Shown here in pieces: positions 16,938 through 25,976 of a stretch of 61,445 nucleotides of DNA (the stretch's first letter is position 1; every line of letters starts with the position of its first letter). The notes under the pieces were generated by a model that was not told where the DNA came from, searched no databases, and saw only the letters and a program-made list of their open reading frames with translations. The DNA is taken from positions 1-61,445 of the forward strand of contig CAJTWA010000024.1 of assembly GCA_910580195.1 (NCBI GenBank). Reading direction: 5' to 3'. This stretch comes from an uncultured Lachnospiraceae bacterium (lineage in GTDB: Bacteria > Bacillota > Clostridia > Lachnospirales > Lachnospiraceae). A program made the translations under genes and the position numbers.

Positions 16938-18608
16938 TTACAGTTCCCTTTTCATGACTGCGCCAGTTGCGCCGGAGGTTACCATCTGGGCATACCTTGC
17001 CAAATACCCCTCCGTTACCTTCGGTTCCCTTGGCTGCCAAGCTGCTTTCCGCGCTGCAAGGGTTTCTTCCGGCACATCCAGTTCCAGCGTCAGCTCTGGG
17101 ATATTAATTTTAATGGTATCCCCTTCTTCTACCAATGCAATTGGGCCTCCCACTGCTGCTTCTGGGGAAACATGGCCGATGGACGCGCCGCGGCTTGCCC
17201 CGGAGAAGCGGCCGTCTGTAATCAGCGCAACCGTGGAACCTAAGCCCATCCCTGCAATTGCTGAAGTTGGGTTTAACATTTCCCTCATGCCGGGGCCGCC
17301 TTTCGGGCCTTCATAGCGGATGACTACCACATCCCCAGCCACGATTTTCCCGCCTTTGATGGCTGCAATGGCATCTTCCTCACAGTCAAATACCCGTGCC
17401 GGCCCAGTGTGCTCCATCATTTCAGGCGCAACTGCAGAACGTTTTACCACGCTGCCTTCCGGCGCCAAATTCCCTTTCAATACGGCAAGGCCCCCTGTTT
17501 TGCTGTAGGGGTTTTCCAAGGGGCGGATTACTTCTGGGTTTTTGTTGGCACAGCCCTTGATATTCTCCCCTACGGTTTTCCCTGTCACAGTAATACAATC
17601 CAGATTTAACAAATTAAGTTCTGCAAGCTGGTTCATAACTGCATAGACGCCCCCTGCTTCATTCAAATCCTCCATGTAAGTAGGGCCTGCCGGGGCAAGG
17701 TGGCAGAGGTTTGGAGTCTTTTCACTGATTTCATTGGCAAACCCAATATCGAAATCAAACCCAATCTCATGGGCGATAGCTGGAAGGTGGAGCATGCTGT
17801 TAGTGGAGCAGCCCAGCGCCATATCCACCGTCAATGCATTTAAGATTGCGTCTTTTGTCATGATATCCCTTGGGCGGATGTTCTTTTCCAGTAATTCCAT
17901 CACTGCCATGCCGGCATGTTTTGCAAGGCGCAGGCGGTCAGAATACACGGCCGGGATTGTCCCATTCCCTTTTAAGCCCATGCCCAAGGCCTCGGTCAGG
18001 CAGTTCATGGAATTGGCGGTATACATGCCGGAGCAGGAACCGCAGGTAGGGCACGCTTTTTCCTCAAATTCACATACGTCCTCCTCCGTCATGGTGCCAG
18101 CCGCATAAGAGCCCACTGCCTCAAACATGGAAGAAAGGCTGGTCTTTTTCCCCTTCACATGGCCTGCCAGCATGGGGCCGCCGGACACAAATACCGTTGG
18201 CACGTTAATCCTTGCTGCTGCCATCAAAAGCCCCGGCACATTTTTGTCGCAGTTCGGGACCATTACCAACGCGTCAAACTGATGGGCCAATGCCATACAT
18301 TCCGTAGAATCTGCAATCAAGTCACGGGTCACAAGGGAATATTTCATGCCGGTATGCCCCATGGCAATCCCATCACAGACTGCAATGGCCGGGAATACTA
18401 CCGGGACGCCGCCGGCTTCTGCTACCCCAAGCTTCACGGCATTCACGATTTTGTCAAGGTTCATATGCCCCGGGACAATCTCGTTATAGGAGCTTACAAT
18501 CCCAACCAGCGGCCGGTCCATTTCCTCCTTCGTGAACCCTAACGCATTGAATAAGGAACGGTGGGGCGCCTGCTGCATCCCTTTTTTTACATTGTCACTT
18601 CTCATCAT
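16938..18608 (-). CDS. ilvD: Dihydroxy-acid dehydratase
   Basis: Iron-sulfur dehydratase of branched-chain amino acid synthesis, 556 residues, the usual length. Cluster and active-site motifs are present: PNCDKNVPG, the CPTCGSCSGMYTANSMNC block, and KGPKGGPGMREML with DGRFSGASRGASIGHVSPEA near the C-terminus. The start MMRSDN follows AGAGG/AGGA. No other ilv gene is adjacent, so it stands alone in this window, with its own sigma-A promoter (18650-18678). Confidence 0.97.
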   Translation of the reverse strand: MMRSDNVKKGMQQAPHRSLFNALGFTKEEMDRPLVGIVSSYNEIVPGHMNLDKIVNAVKLGVAEAGGVPVVFPAIAVCDGIAMGHTGMKYSLVTRDLIADSTECMALAHQFDALVMVPNCDKNVPGLLMAAARINVPTVFVSGGPMLAGHVKGKKTSLSSMFEAVGSYAAGTMTEEDVCEFEEKACPTCGSCSGMYTANSMNCLTEALGMGLKGNGTIPAVYSDRLRLAKHAGMAVMELLEKNIRPRDIMTKDAILNALTVDMALGCSTNSMLHLPAIAHEIGFDFDIGFANEISEKTPNLCHLAPAGPTYMEDLNEAGGVYAVMNQLAELNLLNLDCITVTGKTVGENIKGCANKNPEVIRPLENPYSKTGGLAVLKGNLAPEGSVVKRSAVAPEMMEHTGPARVFDCEEDAIAAIKGGKIVAGDVVVIRYEGPKGGPGMREMLNPTSAIAGMGLGSTVALITDGRFSGASRGASIGHVSPEAAVGGPIALVEEGDTIKINIPELTLELDVPEETLAARKAAWQPREPKVTEGYLARYAQMVTSGATGAVMKREL

Positions 18609-18649
18609 TTCCTACCTCTTTCTTCTTTTATTTAAAATTTCCTGATTCC

Positions 18650-18691
18650 ATCTTACCATTTTAGTTGTATGATGTCAATATAGTTGTATGA
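18650..18691 (-). promoter_or_regulatory. ilvD promoter with a direct-repeat operator candidate
   Basis: On the minus strand TTGACA (18673-18678) and TAAGAT (18650-18655) are 17 bases apart. The 11-base word TAGTTGTATGA (plus-strand reading) occurs at 18662-18672, inside the spacer, and again at 18681-18691, just upstream of the -35 box, 19 bases apart. The TTGTAT core resembles GntR/FadR-type half-sites; the link to the regulator at 22025 is speculation. Confidence 0.75.
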
Positions 18692-18764
18692 CATTTCTTC
18701 CCTGCCAGCGCAAAACCGCATCTTTCCTCAGTTTCTGTGTACCGCGGGGCGTATTGCCGGCCGC

Positions 18765-18911
18765 GGGCATACGGCCATCGCATAACAATTCTGAAAGCCG
18801 TATGCCGCAACAGCCCACGGGGCATCCAGGCTGTTGCTGGAATTAGGCATGGGGCATCCGGGCTGTTGCTGGAATTAGCACGGGGCATCTGGGCTGTTAC
18901 TGGGAATAGGC
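18765..18911. repeat. Intergenic hairpin and about 31-bp tandem repeats between ilvD and the histidine kinase
   Basis: GCATACGGC (18765-18773) and GCCGTATGC (18797-18805) form a hairpin. Next come three copies, period about 31-32 bases, of GGGGCATC(C/T)(A/G)GGCTGTT, the last ending at 18911. The 432-base gap between ilvD and the kinase has no convincing gene; an antisense ORF across it has no ribosome binding site and no family look. Confidence 0.6.
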
Positions 18912-18939
18912 ACATTGTATAAAAATGGTTCCCGCTGAA

Positions 18940-18968
18940 TTGACTTTTCTGGCAATTTGTGCTATATT
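18940..18968 (+). promoter_or_regulatory. Sigma-A promoter of the hybrid histidine kinase
   Basis: TTGACT (18940-18945) and TATATT (18963-18968) are 17 bases apart, about 70 bases upstream of the ATG at 19041. Confidence 0.75.
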
Positions 18969-19040
18969 TTTGGTAGCATATGCCCAGAAATTTCCTACCT
19001 TTTCTGGGTGCCACTATTAGGCTATCAGGAGGATACTGCC

Positions 19041-21206
19041 ATGCATGAACCAAAGACGGGGCATAACTTAATCGAGCACATACTTGCGCCCCAAGGCTCC
19101 CAAGATATTCAGGCACCCCATGAAATCATACGTTTCATGGAGGAAATGCCCGGCGGTTTTTTAATTTACCATATGGGCGGGAACGAGGAAATCATTTATG
19201 CCAATAAAGCCCTGCTGCGGATTTTCCAGTGCGAAACCTTAGAGGAGTTCCGGGACCTGACTGGCAATTCTTTCCAAGGGATGGTGCACCCGGCAGATTT
19301 GGAGGCCGTTGAACAGAGCATTGCGGAACAGATTGCTAACAGCCAATACGATTTCGATTATGTAGAGTACCGGATTATCCAAAAAGGCGGGGACATCCGC
19401 TGGGTAGAAGACTACGGGCATTACCTGCACTTGGAACATGTAGGGGACATTTTCTATGTATTTATCGGTGACGCCACGGAAAAAAGAAACCTGCACTTAG
19501 CCGAAAAAAAACGCCTGATGGAAGAAAAAAAACAGAAAGAGGAAAAGCTAAAAAGCCTGATGGAAGAATTCAACAAGGAGCGCAGCCTCATCAACCAAGA
19601 GCACCTGCGCCGCCTTGAGGTCATTGAGGGCCTTAGCGTAAATTATGAATCCATCCTTTACGCAGACTTGGACGCCGACAAGATCCTGCCCTACCGCCTA
19701 AGCGACCGGACAGAACAGCAATTTGAAAAAAAATTCCAGATGCGCCGGTTCAGCTGGTATGCCAAAGATTATGTCAGCACATGGGTCCATCCCGAAGACC
19801 GTGAGCTGGTCACAAAGGTTTCCTCCCCAGAATATATACGCAAAAGGCTGGCAAAAAGCAAGACCTATTACACCAATTACCGTGTCATTAACCGCGGGGA
19901 GCTTCAGTATCTGCAGCTGCGCATCGTCAATGTAGGGAGCCACGGCCGCATTTCCCAAATCGTCATGGGCTACCGGAAGGTAGACGAAGAAGTCCGGCGG
20001 GAAATGGAGCAGAAACAGATTTTCGAGGACGCGCTCAATACTGCGAACCTTGCCATCAATGCCAAAAACACCTTCCTTTCCAATATGTCCCACGACATGC
20101 GGACCCCGCTGAACGCAATTTTCGGCTATACTGCCCTTGCAAAAAAATATATTACGGATCATGGGGCGGTGGAAAATTATCTGGGCAAAATTGAAATTGC
20201 AAGCAAACAGCTTCTGGAACTGATTGAAAAAGTGCTGGAGCTCTCTTGGGCAGAATCCAATGATACCCGCATCTCTGAAACAGAATGTAACCTAAGCGAC
20301 ATTGTGCAGGACGTGCATGAGAACCTGATGCCCCAGGCACTGGAAAAAAATATTACATTTACTTTGGATTCCATCCAAATGACCCACTGCGATATTTTTG
20401 GGGACCAAAATAAGCTCCGGCAGCTACTTTCCAACTTAGCCTCCAATGCCATCATTTACACAGAAGCAGATGGGCAGGTAGACATCAGCGTAAAGGAATT
20501 GGAAAAATTCCCCAACAACTTTGCCATCTACCAGTTTATTGTCAAGGATACGGGCATTGGCATCAGCAAGGAATTCCTTGCACATATTTTTGAACCCTTT
20601 GAACGGGAAAAAAATACGACCTCCAGCGGAATCCACGGCACGGGGCTTGGGCTTACCATCGCCAAAAACCTCGTGGATATGATGGGCGGGGATATCCAAG
20701 TGGACAGCGCGCCGGGAAAAGGCAGCACTTTCACCGTTACCCTCCGGTTCCGCATCCAGACCCATCCCCTCTCTTCTGCCAACCACACGGAGGATGCTTT
20801 CTCCAGCCTGCTGAACAAACATATCCTGCTGGTGGACGACAACATCGCCAACCTTGAAATTGAAACGGAAATCCTCCAAGGGATGGGATTTATTGTAGAA
20901 ACTGCCATCAATGGCAGCATCGCCGTGGAAAAAATGGAGCTTTCCTCCCCGGGGGACTATGATTTAATCCTGATGGACATCCAGATGCCAGTCATGAACG
21001 GCTGGGATGCCACGAAGAATATCCGAAGCCTGAAAGACCCAGCCCAATCCCGCATCCCCATTATTGCATTGTCAGCAGACGCTTTTGACAGCGACAGGCA
21101 GATGTCCATTGAATGTGGCATGGATGCCCACCTGACGAAACCGATTGACGTGCCGCTGCTCTTAGAAACCATTGCAAAGACCTTGCATGCGCGGAAATAT
21201 AGTTAG
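19041..21206 (+). CDS. PAS-domain hybrid sensor histidine kinase with C-terminal receiver
   Basis: Cytoplasmic-looking hybrid two-component kinase of 721 residues; no membrane helix or signal peptide is visible. ATG 19041 has a perfect AGGAGG at 19027-19032. Domains in order: a PAS domain (about 25-150, with FLIYHM and MVHPADLEAVE), a charged coiled coil (about 155-200), a second PAS-like region (about 205-325, WVHPEDRELV), HisKA with phospho-acceptor H351 in SHDMRTPLNAI, HATPase_c (N box LSNLASNAIIYT, G boxes DTGIGIS and GTGLGLTIAKN), and a receiver domain with phospho-acceptor D646 in LILMDIQMP and K in LTKPID. No response regulator with an output domain lies nearby, so its partner is elsewhere. 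Two facing PAS domains suggest a cytosolic ligand or redox signal; the stimulus is unknown. Confidence 0.92.
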   Translation: MHEPKTGHNLIEHILAPQGSQDIQAPHEIIRFMEEMPGGFLIYHMGGNEEIIYANKALLRIFQCETLEEFRDLTGNSFQGMVHPADLEAVEQSIAEQIANSQYDFDYVEYRIIQKGGDIRWVEDYGHYLHLEHVGDIFYVFIGDATEKRNLHLAEKKRLMEEKKQKEEKLKSLMEEFNKERSLINQEHLRRLEVIEGLSVNYESILYADLDADKILPYRLSDRTEQQFEKKFQMRRFSWYAKDYVSTWVHPEDRELVTKVSSPEYIRKRLAKSKTYYTNYRVINRGELQYLQLRIVNVGSHGRISQIVMGYRKVDEEVRREMEQKQIFEDALNTANLAINAKNTFLSNMSHDMRTPLNAIFGYTALAKKYITDHGAVENYLGKIEIASKQLLELIEKVLELSWAESNDTRISETECNLSDIVQDVHENLMPQALEKNITFTLDSIQMTHCDIFGDQNKLRQLLSNLASNAIIYTEADGQVDISVKELEKFPNNFAIYQFIVKDTGIGISKEFLAHIFEPFEREKNTTSSGIHGTGLGLTIAKNLVDMMGGDIQVDSAPGKGSTFTVTLRFRIQTHPLSSANHTEDAFSSLLNKHILLVDDNIANLEIETEILQGMGFIVETAINGSIAVEKMELSSPGDYDLILMDIQMPVMNGWDATKNIRSLKDPAQSRIPIIALSADAFDSDRQMSIECGMDAHLTKPIDVPLLLETIAKTLHARKYS

Positions 21207-21354
21207 CCGCCAAGGCTTCCTGACACTACAGCAATTGATGTAATGCAGAAATCTTTGGGACCGGACGGCAGTTCCATGAGGTGTTTGCTTAGGGGAAGGG
21301 CCATCCTGCAATGCCTGTTTCTTGGAAAAATTCTCTGTAATACTGATTTGATAC

Positions 21355-21432
21355 AAAAATTCAGGGATGGTTTCCCGCCAGCTTGGCAGCGCCTGAAAAC
21401 CTTGGCTGAAAAAGCATCCCTGAATTTTTTGC
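21355..21432. terminator. Long-loop bidirectional terminator between the kinase and lepB
   Basis: AAAAATTCAGGGATG (21355-21369) pairs perfectly over 15 bases with CATCCCTGAATTTTT (21415-21429), then TT follows on the plus strand. The loop is 45 bases, longer than usual. It separates two convergent genes and can serve both. Confidence 0.7.
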
Positions 21433-21453
21433 AGGCCGGCCTGCCATTTCTGT

Positions 21454-21972
21454 TCATTTCAGCAGGCGGGGATGGGGGAAGTAACTGACTGCCGCCTTCC
21501 CGATAATGTCCTCTTTTTCCACAAATTTATGTTCCCAATACCGGGAATCCCAAGAATCATTCCGGTTGTCGCCCATCATGAAATAGGTCCCTTCCGGTAC
21601 CTGGAACGGCCCGAACTCATCATAGCTTACTTCATCCGTGTAATCTGGATCCAAGGGTTCCCCATCAATATAAACCGTCCCATCTTTGCCCTCAATGGTT
21701 TCCCCCGGCAGCCCCAGAATCCGCTTTAAGTATAGGGTTTCCCCGTCGTCTGGGTAGATAAAGGTTACGATATCCCCCCGCTTTGGCTCATGGAACAGAT
21801 AGGAAAGGCGGTTCACAAGGATTCTGTCCCCTGCCATCACGGTGGTTTCCATAGAGGATGTGGGCACTTGGGCATTGGCAATCATGTACTTGTTCAGGAA
21901 AATCCCTACTGCCAAGGCGGCTACTATGATCCCTACATTTATTAAAACTTCCTTTAATATTTTCTTATTCAT
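21454..21972 (-). CDS. lepB: Signal peptidase I
   Basis: Membrane serine protease that removes signal peptides, 172 residues. ATG 21972 follows AAGGAGGAG. One N-terminal membrane helix (about residues 10-26) precedes the catalytic Ser40 in PTSSM and general-base Lys83 in YLKRILGLPGE; the closing motif GDNRNDSWDSRYW is intact. It is the last gene of the string starting at 27713 and lies 52 bases after the FadR-like regulator. Confidence 0.95.
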   Translation of the reverse strand: MNKKILKEVLINVGIIVAALAVGIFLNKYMIANAQVPTSSMETTVMAGDRILVNRLSYLFHEPKRGDIVTFIYPDDGETLYLKRILGLPGETIEGKDGTVYIDGEPLDPDYTDEVSYDEFGPFQVPEGTYFMMGDNRNDSWDSRYWEHKFVEKEDIIGKAAVSYFPHPRLLK

Positions 21973-22024
21973 CCCTGCTCCTCCTTCTCCCACAAACCCC
22001 ATATCCCCTGCCATAAGCGGTCCT

Positions 22025-22702
22025 TTATTCCATGGGAAGCTGCGCCATGGCATGGAGGATATGGATGCGCATGGCATTCCTTGCGCCTTCCCCATTCCGC
22101 TCCTTTAAAAAATCCATCAGGATTTTATGGTCCACAAGGGTAGCCCTGACTGCTTCCTCATGGGCTTTAGAAAGCCGGACTCCCTTGTTAATCCCCTCGT
22201 AAATCACTGGCATAAGCTGGTTCATAAATTCATTGTGGGTGGCCTTTGCAATGGACTTATGGAAAGACTGTTCTACTTCTGTCCTATCCTCATTCCGGCC
22301 TATCCGTTCCTCTATCTCCTCACCTAATGCTAAAATACGCTGGATCTCTTCCTCCGTGGCCCGGATTGCGGCATAATAAGCAGCCTCTGGTTCAAAAATC
22401 AGGCGCATTTCATATAAGTCCCGTATTTTCACCGCTGCCGGGGCAAGGGAGGACAGCTCCTTTGGCTGCCCCTGCCTGAAATCCTCCCGAACAAAAGTCC
22501 CCCGCCCGCGCCTGATTTCTAAGATTTGGCCTGTGACAAGGATACGGATTGCTTCACGCAGCGTCGTACGGCTTACCTTCAATTCTTCAGAAAGTTCATT
22601 TTCATTGGGCAGCTTACTTCCGGGGGAAAAACGTTTTTCCACAGTAATCATGGACAGGATGGTATCTGCGATACGGTCTGACAGCCTGCTTTCTTGTTCC
22701 AT
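22025..22702 (-). CDS. FadR-subfamily GntR transcriptional regulator
   Basis: DNA-binding regulator of 225 residues. The N-terminal winged HTH (residues 1-75) shows SKLPNENELSEELKVSRTTLREAIRIL and GRGTFV. The C-terminal all-helical FCD ligand domain (about 85-220) has the family's metal/ligand residues (FHKSIAKATHN, HILHAM). AAAGGA lies before the ATG. It sits between the G3E GTPase at 22740 and lepB in the same orientation. The effector is unknown; FCD regulators usually sense small carboxylates. Confidence 0.9.
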   Translation of the reverse strand: MEQESRLSDRIADTILSMITVEKRFSPGSKLPNENELSEELKVSRTTLREAIRILVTGQILEIRRGRGTFVREDFRQGQPKELSSLAPAAVKIRDLYEMRLIFEPEAAYYAAIRATEEEIQRILALGEEIEERIGRNEDRTEVEQSFHKSIAKATHNEFMNQLMPVIYEGINKGVRLSKAHEEAVRATLVDHKILMDFLKERNGEGARNAMRIHILHAMAQLPME

Positions 22703-22739
22703 CTCGTTCCTTTCTATGGCCTCCGTCAGGGACAGTTCC

Positions 22740-23681
22740 TTAACTAAAGTAAATCAATTCATCCTCTGGCTTTTCCGCCTTCTCAACCTTTACTGCATAC
22801 AGCACCGGGCCTTTCCCTCGGTATTCCATGGCAAATTCATTCCGCATTTCCGCAGTAATTTTAATCCATGACTTGTGGGGAATCTCTGCTGCCCTGCCAT
22901 ATTTGCATTTAAACCCAACGAAGGTGATGTCGTCTGCACAGCAAGTCATGGCGAACCTGCCCGGGATAAATACATTTTTTTTCATTTTTTCCGGGCGGTA
23001 TACCAAGGCAAGGAACTGCACCTTCTTCCCTTCGTATTTCTTCGGGTTGTCCAAAGCGTCCATATACCAGATGCCATAGTCCATGTCGGTAATTTCTACC
23101 GTTTCTTGGCTCAAATCATACGGCAGCTCCTCCATGTCATTTTCGTCCATGGTCCCGTCCTCCCGTTCATAAGCAATCTGCGCTTTCCGGTTCAGCACCT
23201 TGATTGCCCTGCGGAACTTGCCTTTGGGGGTAGCGTCGTTGCAGCGGTTTATGATTACCACGTCCGCTGCAAAAAGCTGCTCCATAATCATAGCCCTCAT
23301 ATTTGCCAGATACAGTTCAAATGTGGTAGCGTCCACGGTGGCAAGGGACTGCACCAGCACCCAGTTTTTGGGGAGGTCCAATTCTAGGAACGTAGACATC
23401 TGCCAAGTACCGTTATATTCAATAAAAACTTGGTCTGGGCGGTAACTTTTCCCCAATTCTTCCAGTTTCCCGCTGGTGAATTCTTCCTCTTCCTCTATCA
23501 TTGCCAGCTTCGTGTTAGCTTTTTGCAATTCCTCTTCGTCAAATTCCACTTCCCCGTCTTCACAGAGGATCAGCAGCGTGTTCCCATTTTCACTGAAATC
23601 CCCTTCAATCAAGGTTTCCCGGATCAGGGAACTTTTCCCGCTGTCCATAAAACCGGAAAATAAATATACTGGAACCTCCAT
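22740..23681 (-). CDS. G3E (CobW-like) GTPase with a TIGR03943-like C-terminal domain
   Basis: A P-loop GTPase of 313 residues with Walker A GFMDSGKSS at residues 10-18. The N-terminal domain resembles CobW/G3E metal-chaperone GTPases but lacks the usual C-x-C-C motif. The C-terminal part (about 210-300; DNPKKYEGKKVQFLALVYR, FVIPGRF-type, TCCADD) resembles the TIGR03943/YcgQ family, which accompanies CobW-like proteins in Bacillota. It is 138 bases downstream of a second, typical CobW protein. The fusion and pairing point to metal homeostasis; the metal is unknown. Confidence 0.82.
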   Translation of the reverse strand: MEVPVYLFSGFMDSGKSSLIRETLIEGDFSENGNTLLILCEDGEVEFDEEELQKANTKLAMIEEEEEFTSGKLEELGKSYRPDQVFIEYNGTWQMSTFLELDLPKNWVLVQSLATVDATTFELYLANMRAMIMEQLFAADVVIINRCNDATPKGKFRRAIKVLNRKAQIAYEREDGTMDENDMEELPYDLSQETVEITDMDYGIWYMDALDNPKKYEGKKVQFLALVYRPEKMKKNVFIPGRFAMTCCADDITFVGFKCKYGRAAEIPHKSWIKITAEMRNEFAMEYRGKGPVLYAVKVEKAEKPEDELIYFS

Positions 23682-23819
23682 TTTCCCACAACCTCCTAAT
23701 CCATTGCTTTATTCCCGCAGGCAATGAGCCATGTGCCGTGCTTGCACAGCCTTGGCTTTGCCATCCGCTTATCACAATCCTAGCGCCCTTCCTGCTGCCT
23801 TGTATAAGATGGAAAAGGT

Positions 23820-25049
23820 TTATAGCCCAAACAGCCCCGCCAATTTTTCTTCCTTCAGATCAGTCCCAATGACGCAGAGCCTTCCTGTGTAATCCGGCTC
23901 CCCGGTGCGCAGCTCGTACTCCCCGTCCACCATGTCAAAATAAATCCATGTGCCGTCCTCTGCTGGGACCATCCCTTTTGCACGGAGGATTGTGCCGTAG
24001 TCTTGTGTATTGCAGAATGTTTCCATGGCATGTTCAATGGTATCCTTTGCAAATACATGGGGTGTTTCTTTGCCCCAGCTTGTAAATACCTCGTCTGCAT
24101 GGTGGTGATGGTGCCCGTGGCCGTGTTCATGCCCATGGCACCCGCAAGTACAGTCTGGGCCATGCCCTTCCTGTCCTTCATGGTGGCAATGCTCCCCATG
24201 TGCGTGTTCCCCGTGTTCTTCATGATGGCCGTGTTCCACATGCTCCCCGTGGTGGCAATGCTCCTCATGCGCGTGTTTCACATGCTCTTCATGATGGCAA
24301 TGCTCCTCATGGCTGTGTTCCACATGCTCCCCGTGGTGGCAATGCTCCTCATGCTCTTCATGATGGCAATGCTCCCCATGCCCCTCGTGGCTGTGTCCCA
24401 CATGCTCCCCGTGGCAGAGCTTTTGCTCTTCCAAAAGCTCATCTTCCAACGATTTCTGCTGCTCAATTACCTTATAAATCTGTTTCCCGTCAATCTCACT
24501 CCACGGGGTTGTAATCACGGCGGCCTTTGGGTTTTTCTCCCGGATTGCGTTTACTACCACTTCTGTCTGCTCCGGCTTGACATTCTGGGTACGGCTAAGC
24601 ACAACCACGGTAGCATATTCAATCTGGTTGTTGAAAAATTCACCAAAAGCCTTCATCTGCTTGGTCGCTTTTGCCGTATTTACCACCGTAATCCGCCCAT
24701 TTAGCTTCACTTCATTTTCCTGCTCCACTTCCACCACAGATTTCATGACGTCAGAAAGTTTCCCTACGCCAGAAGGCTCAATCAGAATCCGGTCAGGATG
24801 GAACCGCTCCATGATTTCCCGGAGGTTTTTCCCAAAATCCCCTACCAAAGAGCAGCAAATGCAGCCGGAATTCAATTCACTGATTTCAATGCCGGAATCC
24901 TTCAAAAACCCACCGTCAATGCCGATTTCCCCAAATTCATTTTCAATTAACACAATTTTTTCCCCTTGGAACACATCCTCCAGCATTTTTTTAATAAAAG
25001 TTGTCTTCCCTGCGCCTAAAAATCCTGAAATAATATCAATTTTTGTCAT
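23820..25049 (-). CDS. CobW/ZNG1-type GTPase with a large histidine-rich metal-binding segment
   Basis: G3E-family metallochaperone GTPase of 409 residues. Walker A GFLGAGKTTF lies near the N-terminus, the metal motif GCICC about residue 62, and switch/Walker B regions follow (ILIEPSGVGKL). A roughly 110-residue insert (about 210-320) is almost entirely His, Glu and Gly in HGEHxxHxHEEHCHH-type repeats, with a CTCGC patch, and ends in HHHHH. A CobW_C domain follows. GGAGGG precedes the ATG, which overlaps the stop of the DUF2156 gene by 4 bases. G3E proteins of this type (YciC, ZNG1) deliver or manage zinc; a His tract this long would bind several metal ions. Confidence 0.9.
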   Translation of the reverse strand: MTKIDIISGFLGAGKTTFIKKMLEDVFQGEKIVLIENEFGEIGIDGGFLKDSGIEISELNSGCICCSLVGDFGKNLREIMERFHPDRILIEPSGVGKLSDVMKSVVEVEQENEVKLNGRITVVNTAKATKQMKAFGEFFNNQIEYATVVVLSRTQNVKPEQTEVVVNAIREKNPKAAVITTPWSEIDGKQIYKVIEQQKSLEDELLEEQKLCHGEHVGHSHEGHGEHCHHEEHEEHCHHGEHVEHSHEEHCHHEEHVKHAHEEHCHHGEHVEHGHHEEHGEHAHGEHCHHEGQEGHGPDCTCGCHGHEHGHGHHHHHADEVFTSWGKETPHVFAKDTIEHAMETFCNTQDYGTILRAKGMVPAEDGTWIYFDMVDGEYELRTGEPDYTGRLCVIGTDLKEEKLAGLFGL

Positions 25050-25969
25050 TGCTTTCCCTCCATATCTTGATAGCTCACCATGCCTTTTTCCACCAGAAAT
25101 ACCGGACGGTAGGACAGCTTGGCCTTCCTAAGTCCTTCTGCCCCAGTATCTTCTTCCCGGTTCACATATTGGTAATCCTGTGCCTCATGGGATACAAACT
25201 GCTGGTTTATCATAGGGTATGCCCCTTGGATATCTGCAAAGGCTTTTTCAATATGCACCACAAACGTATCCGGGTTCAAAGGTTCCCCAATGGTAAATGC
25301 AAGGACTTCCCCTTCCGGCTCTGCCCGCAGCAGCCCGCCCTTCAGGCCTAGTTCCTCAAATAAGCGCAGAGCATTTAATGTAACACACATCTCTGCCCGC
25401 TTCTCCTCATCCTGATCGCACCCAGCTTCTTCCCGCCACTTCAGCGCCATCTGGAAACAATCCTCCACATTCCCGCTGCTAATCGGCTCATAAACCCAGT
25501 CTGGGTAGTTTTCCTTAAATTTATTAATATGGTTCCGTTTCCCATGAAGCTTTTTCCCGGCCAAGGTGGTGAGTTTCTCTGTTTCATAGACATAATCGGC
25601 AGAATCCCGGTCATAAGTTATCTGGAATTTTCCCGGATACCACTGCTCCAGCCGTGCAAATTCCTGCTCCTGTACCAGATGCATATGGAATTCTTTCTGC
25701 TGGCACCGGAACCATTCCATCAACGCGTCCATTGCCTTTGGCACCTGCCCCGGTTCCCCTGCTGGGAATGTGACGCTTGGCTCCCCATTTTCCAACGTCC
25801 CCAAAAACACCAACGTATCTTCCACCACAGCAAAATCTGTAGGGTACTTGCGGCTCCAAAGGTAAATATTAGGGAAAATCAGTTCGCAGCTGCGGTATGT
25901 TTTCCTATCCAAATAGCTTTCAATAAGTTCCCTGTCTTCCAGGCCAATTTTCTTAAACTCAATTTCCAT
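25046..25969 (-). CDS. DUF2156 / LPG-synthase C-terminal-like GNAT-fold protein
   Basis: Protein of 307 residues, resembling the soluble phosphatidylglycerol lysyltransferase-like domain (DUF2156). It shows LAGKKLHGKRNHINKFKE, LKGGLLRAEPEGEVLAFTIGE, VVHIEKAFADIQGAYPMINQQF and NREEDTGAEGLRKAKLSYRP, all typical of the stand-alone family in clostridia. The start is ATG 25969 after TAGGAG. No membrane part is present, so it is not a full MprF. It lies 7 bases after the ABC exporter gene and overlaps the CobW gene by 4 bases, so translation is probably coupled. An aminoacyl-transfer role is family inference. Confidence 0.85.
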   Translation of the reverse strand: MEIEFKKIGLEDRELIESYLDRKTYRSCELIFPNIYLWSRKYPTDFAVVEDTLVFLGTLENGEPSVTFPAGEPGQVPKAMDALMEWFRCQQKEFHMHLVQEQEFARLEQWYPGKFQITYDRDSADYVYETEKLTTLAGKKLHGKRNHINKFKENYPDWVYEPISSGNVEDCFQMALKWREEAGCDQDEEKRAEMCVTLNALRLFEELGLKGGLLRAEPEGEVLAFTIGEPLNPDTFVVHIEKAFADIQGAYPMINQQFVSHEAQDYQYVNREEDTGAEGLRKAKLSYRPVFLVEKGMVSYQDMEGKQ

Positions 25970-25976
25970 AAATCTC

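Noticed and set aside
18661..19116. 151-codon minus-strand ORF between ilvD and the kinase
   Set aside because: It runs through the kinase promoter and start and through the triplicated repeat, without a ribosome binding site or family features.
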